Source of the DNA: Acidisphaera sp. S103
GTDB taxonomy: Bacteria > Pseudomonadota > Alphaproteobacteria > Acetobacterales > Acetobacteraceae
Direction of reading: 5' to 3'
Assembly (NCBI RefSeq): GCF_009765975.1
Contig: NZ_LMUJ01000064.1
Location: forward strand, 114,872-178,871
DNA length: 64,000 nt
Part shown: piece after piece, positions 62,378-64,000 of the stretch
Layout of the letters: every line of letters begins with the position of its first letter
Position numbering within the stretch: the first letter of the stretch is position 1
Made by a program: the position numbers and the translations under genes
Notes under the pieces: generated by a model
The model's database searches: none
What the model was told of the DNA's origin: nothing
What the model saw: the letters and a program-made list of their open reading frames with translations, nothing else

Positions 62378-63210
62378 TAACTCGGTTTCGCCGGAAACGG
62401 CGTCAGTTGCAGCTCATGGGTCCAGCAGGACCGGTCCTGGGTATGCAGGTAGTAGAACGCCTCGGCAATCTTGACCGGGTTCATCACCATATCAGGCTGC
62501 TTCTGCGATTTCGGCAGCGCCCTGGTGCCGGGCGAATCGATGGTGCCGTCGATCACCACATTCGCCACATGCACGCCGTGTTCGGAGTATTCCTCGGTCA
62601 GCACCTGCGCCAGCGTGCGCATCATCACCCGGGGATAATACAGCGACTGTCCCGTCAGCCGCTTGCGCCCGCGCAGCGAACTGGAGTTGTTGGAGAAGAA
62701 AAATGACCCTGCGCCGCGCTTCCGCATCGCCGGCAGCACTTCCTTGGCGACGAGAAAGGGGCCCCGGCTGGCGATATGCATGGCGGTGTCCAGCATTTCC
62801 ACCGAAATGTATTCGAGCAGTTCTTTCTCCGGCGGCAGATCGCGGCCTTCCAGGTAACCGGCGTTGTAAACCAGCACGTCCGGATCGCCGGCCTCCTGGC
62901 GGATCGTGGCGAACGCCGATGCGATGGACTGTTCGGAAACAAGATCCATCTCGACGATCATGCAGTCACCGCCTTGCGTTTTGATGGCATCGGCCAGCGC
63001 CGCCGCGTTGGCTCGCGCGCGGGTGGTCAGCACGACACGGAAACCTTCCTGCGCGAATTTCTGTGCGATGGCGCCGCCAATGCCCCAGCGGACTCCGACG
63101 GGCAGGTGGCTGTCGTCCAGGGTCTTGCCGTGCGCCAGCTTGGTGTTACGGCCGTCGGATTGCCATTTGGAGGTGGCACCGACGACAACGGCGATGGGTT
63201 TTTGGGCCAT
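62374..63210 (-). CDS. Divergent SDR with cofactor-loop insertion and no YxxxK lysine
   Basis: 278-residue SDR-fold protein. The glycine-rich cofactor loop is split by about 27 residues: VVVGATSKWQSDGRNTKLAH, then GVRWGIGGAIAQKFAQEG, where usual members read GAxxGIG directly. YNAG is present (115-118), as is FSNNSSS with candidate catalytic serines. The catalytic tyrosine region is SLYYPRVMMR, with valine or methionine where lysine is required. Either cofactor binding and catalysis work differently or the protein is no longer a dehydrogenase. ATG 63210 has AGGAAA upstream; its stop lies in a repeat element. It follows the amidohydrolase by 24 bp. Confidence 0.85.
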   Translation of the reverse strand: MAQKPIAVVVGATSKWQSDGRNTKLAHGKTLDDSHLPVGVRWGIGGAIAQKFAQEGFRVVLTTRARANAAALADAIKTQGGDCMIVEMDLVSEQSIASAFATIRQEAGDPDVLVYNAGYLEGRDLPPEKELLEYISVEMLDTAMHIASRGPFLVAKEVLPAMRKRGAGSFFFSNNSSSLRGRKRLTGQSLYYPRVMMRTLAQVLTEEYSEHGVHVANVVIDGTIDSPGTRALPKSQKQPDMVMNPVKIAEAFYYLHTQDRSCWTHELQLTPFPAKPSY

Positions 63211-63234
63211 TGGGATCGTTTCCTTTTGCTTTGT

Positions 63235-64000
63235 TCAGGCGCTGCGATTCCAGCCCCACCAGGCGCAGAGCGCACCGCCCATGATAAGTTTTTTGTCCTG
63301 GTCGTTGAGCCAGGGGAGTTCTTCCGTGAACATCGTTACGCATTGGTGCCAGGAACACGGCATTTTGGTGATGTCGGTGCCCCAGAACATACGGTGGGGA
63401 CCGAAGGCGTCGTAAATTTGTCTCAGGTAGGTGTGCATTTTCGGGAACGGGTAGGGTTCGCTGGAATAGCCCGGCGCGCCGGTGGCTTTGACCGCCACGT
63501 TGGGGAATTTTGCCAGGGCCAGCAGCGCGGGTATGTGGGTCATGGCCTCGGCGTCTTTTAGGGTGGTCAGGCCGCCTCGGCCGCCGAGATGATCAATGGT
63601 CAGGCGCAGGCCCGGATGGCGCTGGGCGATACGGGCGATGTCCGTCAGGGAGTCCGTTGCCAGCATGGCGATGGGGATGCCGGCTTTCTCGGCCTCGGCC
63701 CAGAGCCAGTCGATGGTGCCGTCGGCGAGCCACTGGCGGGCGGGGTCGTGCAGGAAGGTGTAACGCAGACCCAGCATGCCGGGTTGATTTTTGTGGGTGG
63801 CGATGCGGGTGCGAGAGCTGGGTTGATCGAGGGGTAGAGACCCCATGATGGCGAAGCGGCCGGGGTAGTCCCGGGTGGCCTGAACGGCCATTTCGGTGGC
63901 GTTGGGATCCCAGCCAGGGGGATGGATAACGGCGGCGTCCACCCCGCCCTCGTCCATCAGAGCGATGGCCTCCGCGGGGGTAAAGTGGGTGATCTGCCGG
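63235..64000 (-). CDS. Amidohydrolase-2 family protein (5' end cut by window edge)
   Basis: About 254 residues are visible and the frame is open to base 64000, so the N-terminus with the first metal-binding HxH is outside the window. Visible landmarks: DEGGVDAAVIHPPGWDPNA, RLTIDHLGGRGG with the conserved His, and MFWGTDITKMPCSW with the catalytic Asp region. Related in type to the amidohydrolase at 36748. First visible gene of the minus-strand unit with the SDR, GMC oxidoreductase, aldolase and ThuA-like genes. Confidence 0.87.
   Translation of the reverse strand, partial: RQITHFTPAEAIALMDEGGVDAAVIHPPGWDPNATEMAVQATRDYPGRFAIMGSLPLDQPSSRTRIATHKNQPGMLGLRYTFLHDPARQWLADGTIDWLWAEAEKAGIPIAMLATDSLTDIARIAQRHPGLRLTIDHLGGRGGLTTLKDAEAMTHIPALLALAKFPNVAVKATGAPGYSSEPYPFPKMHTYLRQIYDAFGPHRMFWGTDITKMPCSWHQCVTMFTEELPWLNDQDKKLIMGGALCAWWGWNRSA

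Overview
The window is high-GC bacterial DNA, densely packed with catabolic and transport genes and without rRNA or tRNA genes that I can see. The gene content (many MFS carriers, luciferase-like flavin monooxygenases, MmgE/PrpD, CaiB, GMC oxidoreductases, a ClpS paralogue of the alphaproteobacterial type) suggests an alphaproteobacterium, perhaps Rhodospirillales/Acetobacteraceae. That placement is an inference from gene content, not a measured phylogeny.

Layout: (1) 1-2506, minus strand: three surface-glycan type genes (NodS-like methyltransferase, PIG-L deacetylase, family 2 glycosyltransferase cut by the left edge). (2) 2901-21825: a patchwork of small catabolic units. It holds three MFS carriers, a secreted carboxylesterase, an SMP-30 lactonase and a beta-propeller lactonase, two luciferase-like monooxygenases, DUF169, an orphan ClpS, a thioesterase, a class C beta-lactamase fold hydrolase, an enolase-superfamily enzyme, an internally duplicated unknown protein, a Gfo/Idh oxidoreductase and a MetE-like protein. 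(3) 22012-30915, minus strand: seven co-directional genes, six with no recognisable family or only a catalytic motif plus a DUF4438 protein, followed by a LuxR-type regulator. This is the least explained part of the window and the best candidate for an undescribed system. (4) 31359-40958, minus strand: eleven tightly spaced genes that look like one transcript: 3-hydroxyisobutyrate-dehydrogenase-like enzyme, Rieske oxygenase beta and alpha subunits, a 66-residue unknown, an amidohydrolase, an SDR, an NHL propeller and a four-gene NitT/TauT-type ABC importer. It reads as import and ring oxidation of an aromatic acid or sulfonate. (5) 41046-49870: GNAT, NtaA-like monooxygenase, then a minus-strand unit (monooxygenase, CaiB-type CoA transferase, MmgE/PrpD, TIGR03084), an MFS carrier and a TetR regulator. 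(6) 49968-54903, plus strand: Fbp/Pot-type ABC importer with a fused permease, followed by an Ldh-family oxidoreductase that lacks the usual histidines. (7) 54973-64000: monooxygenase, GMC oxidoreductase with a gluconate-dehydrogenase subunit 3-like partner and a DUF385 protein, then a minus-strand unit of amidohydrolase (cut by the right edge), an unusual SDR, GMC oxidoreductase, class II aldolase and ThuA-like protein.

A dispersed repeat of about 60 bp is present at 14730-14789 and, inverted, at 62309-62368. Its CTAG-containing ends and those of neighbouring palindromes coincide with the stop codons of three genes. Start codons below were chosen from Shine-Dalgarno spacing where a longer frame was open. 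Functions are inferred from remembered family motifs, since no database search was possible.
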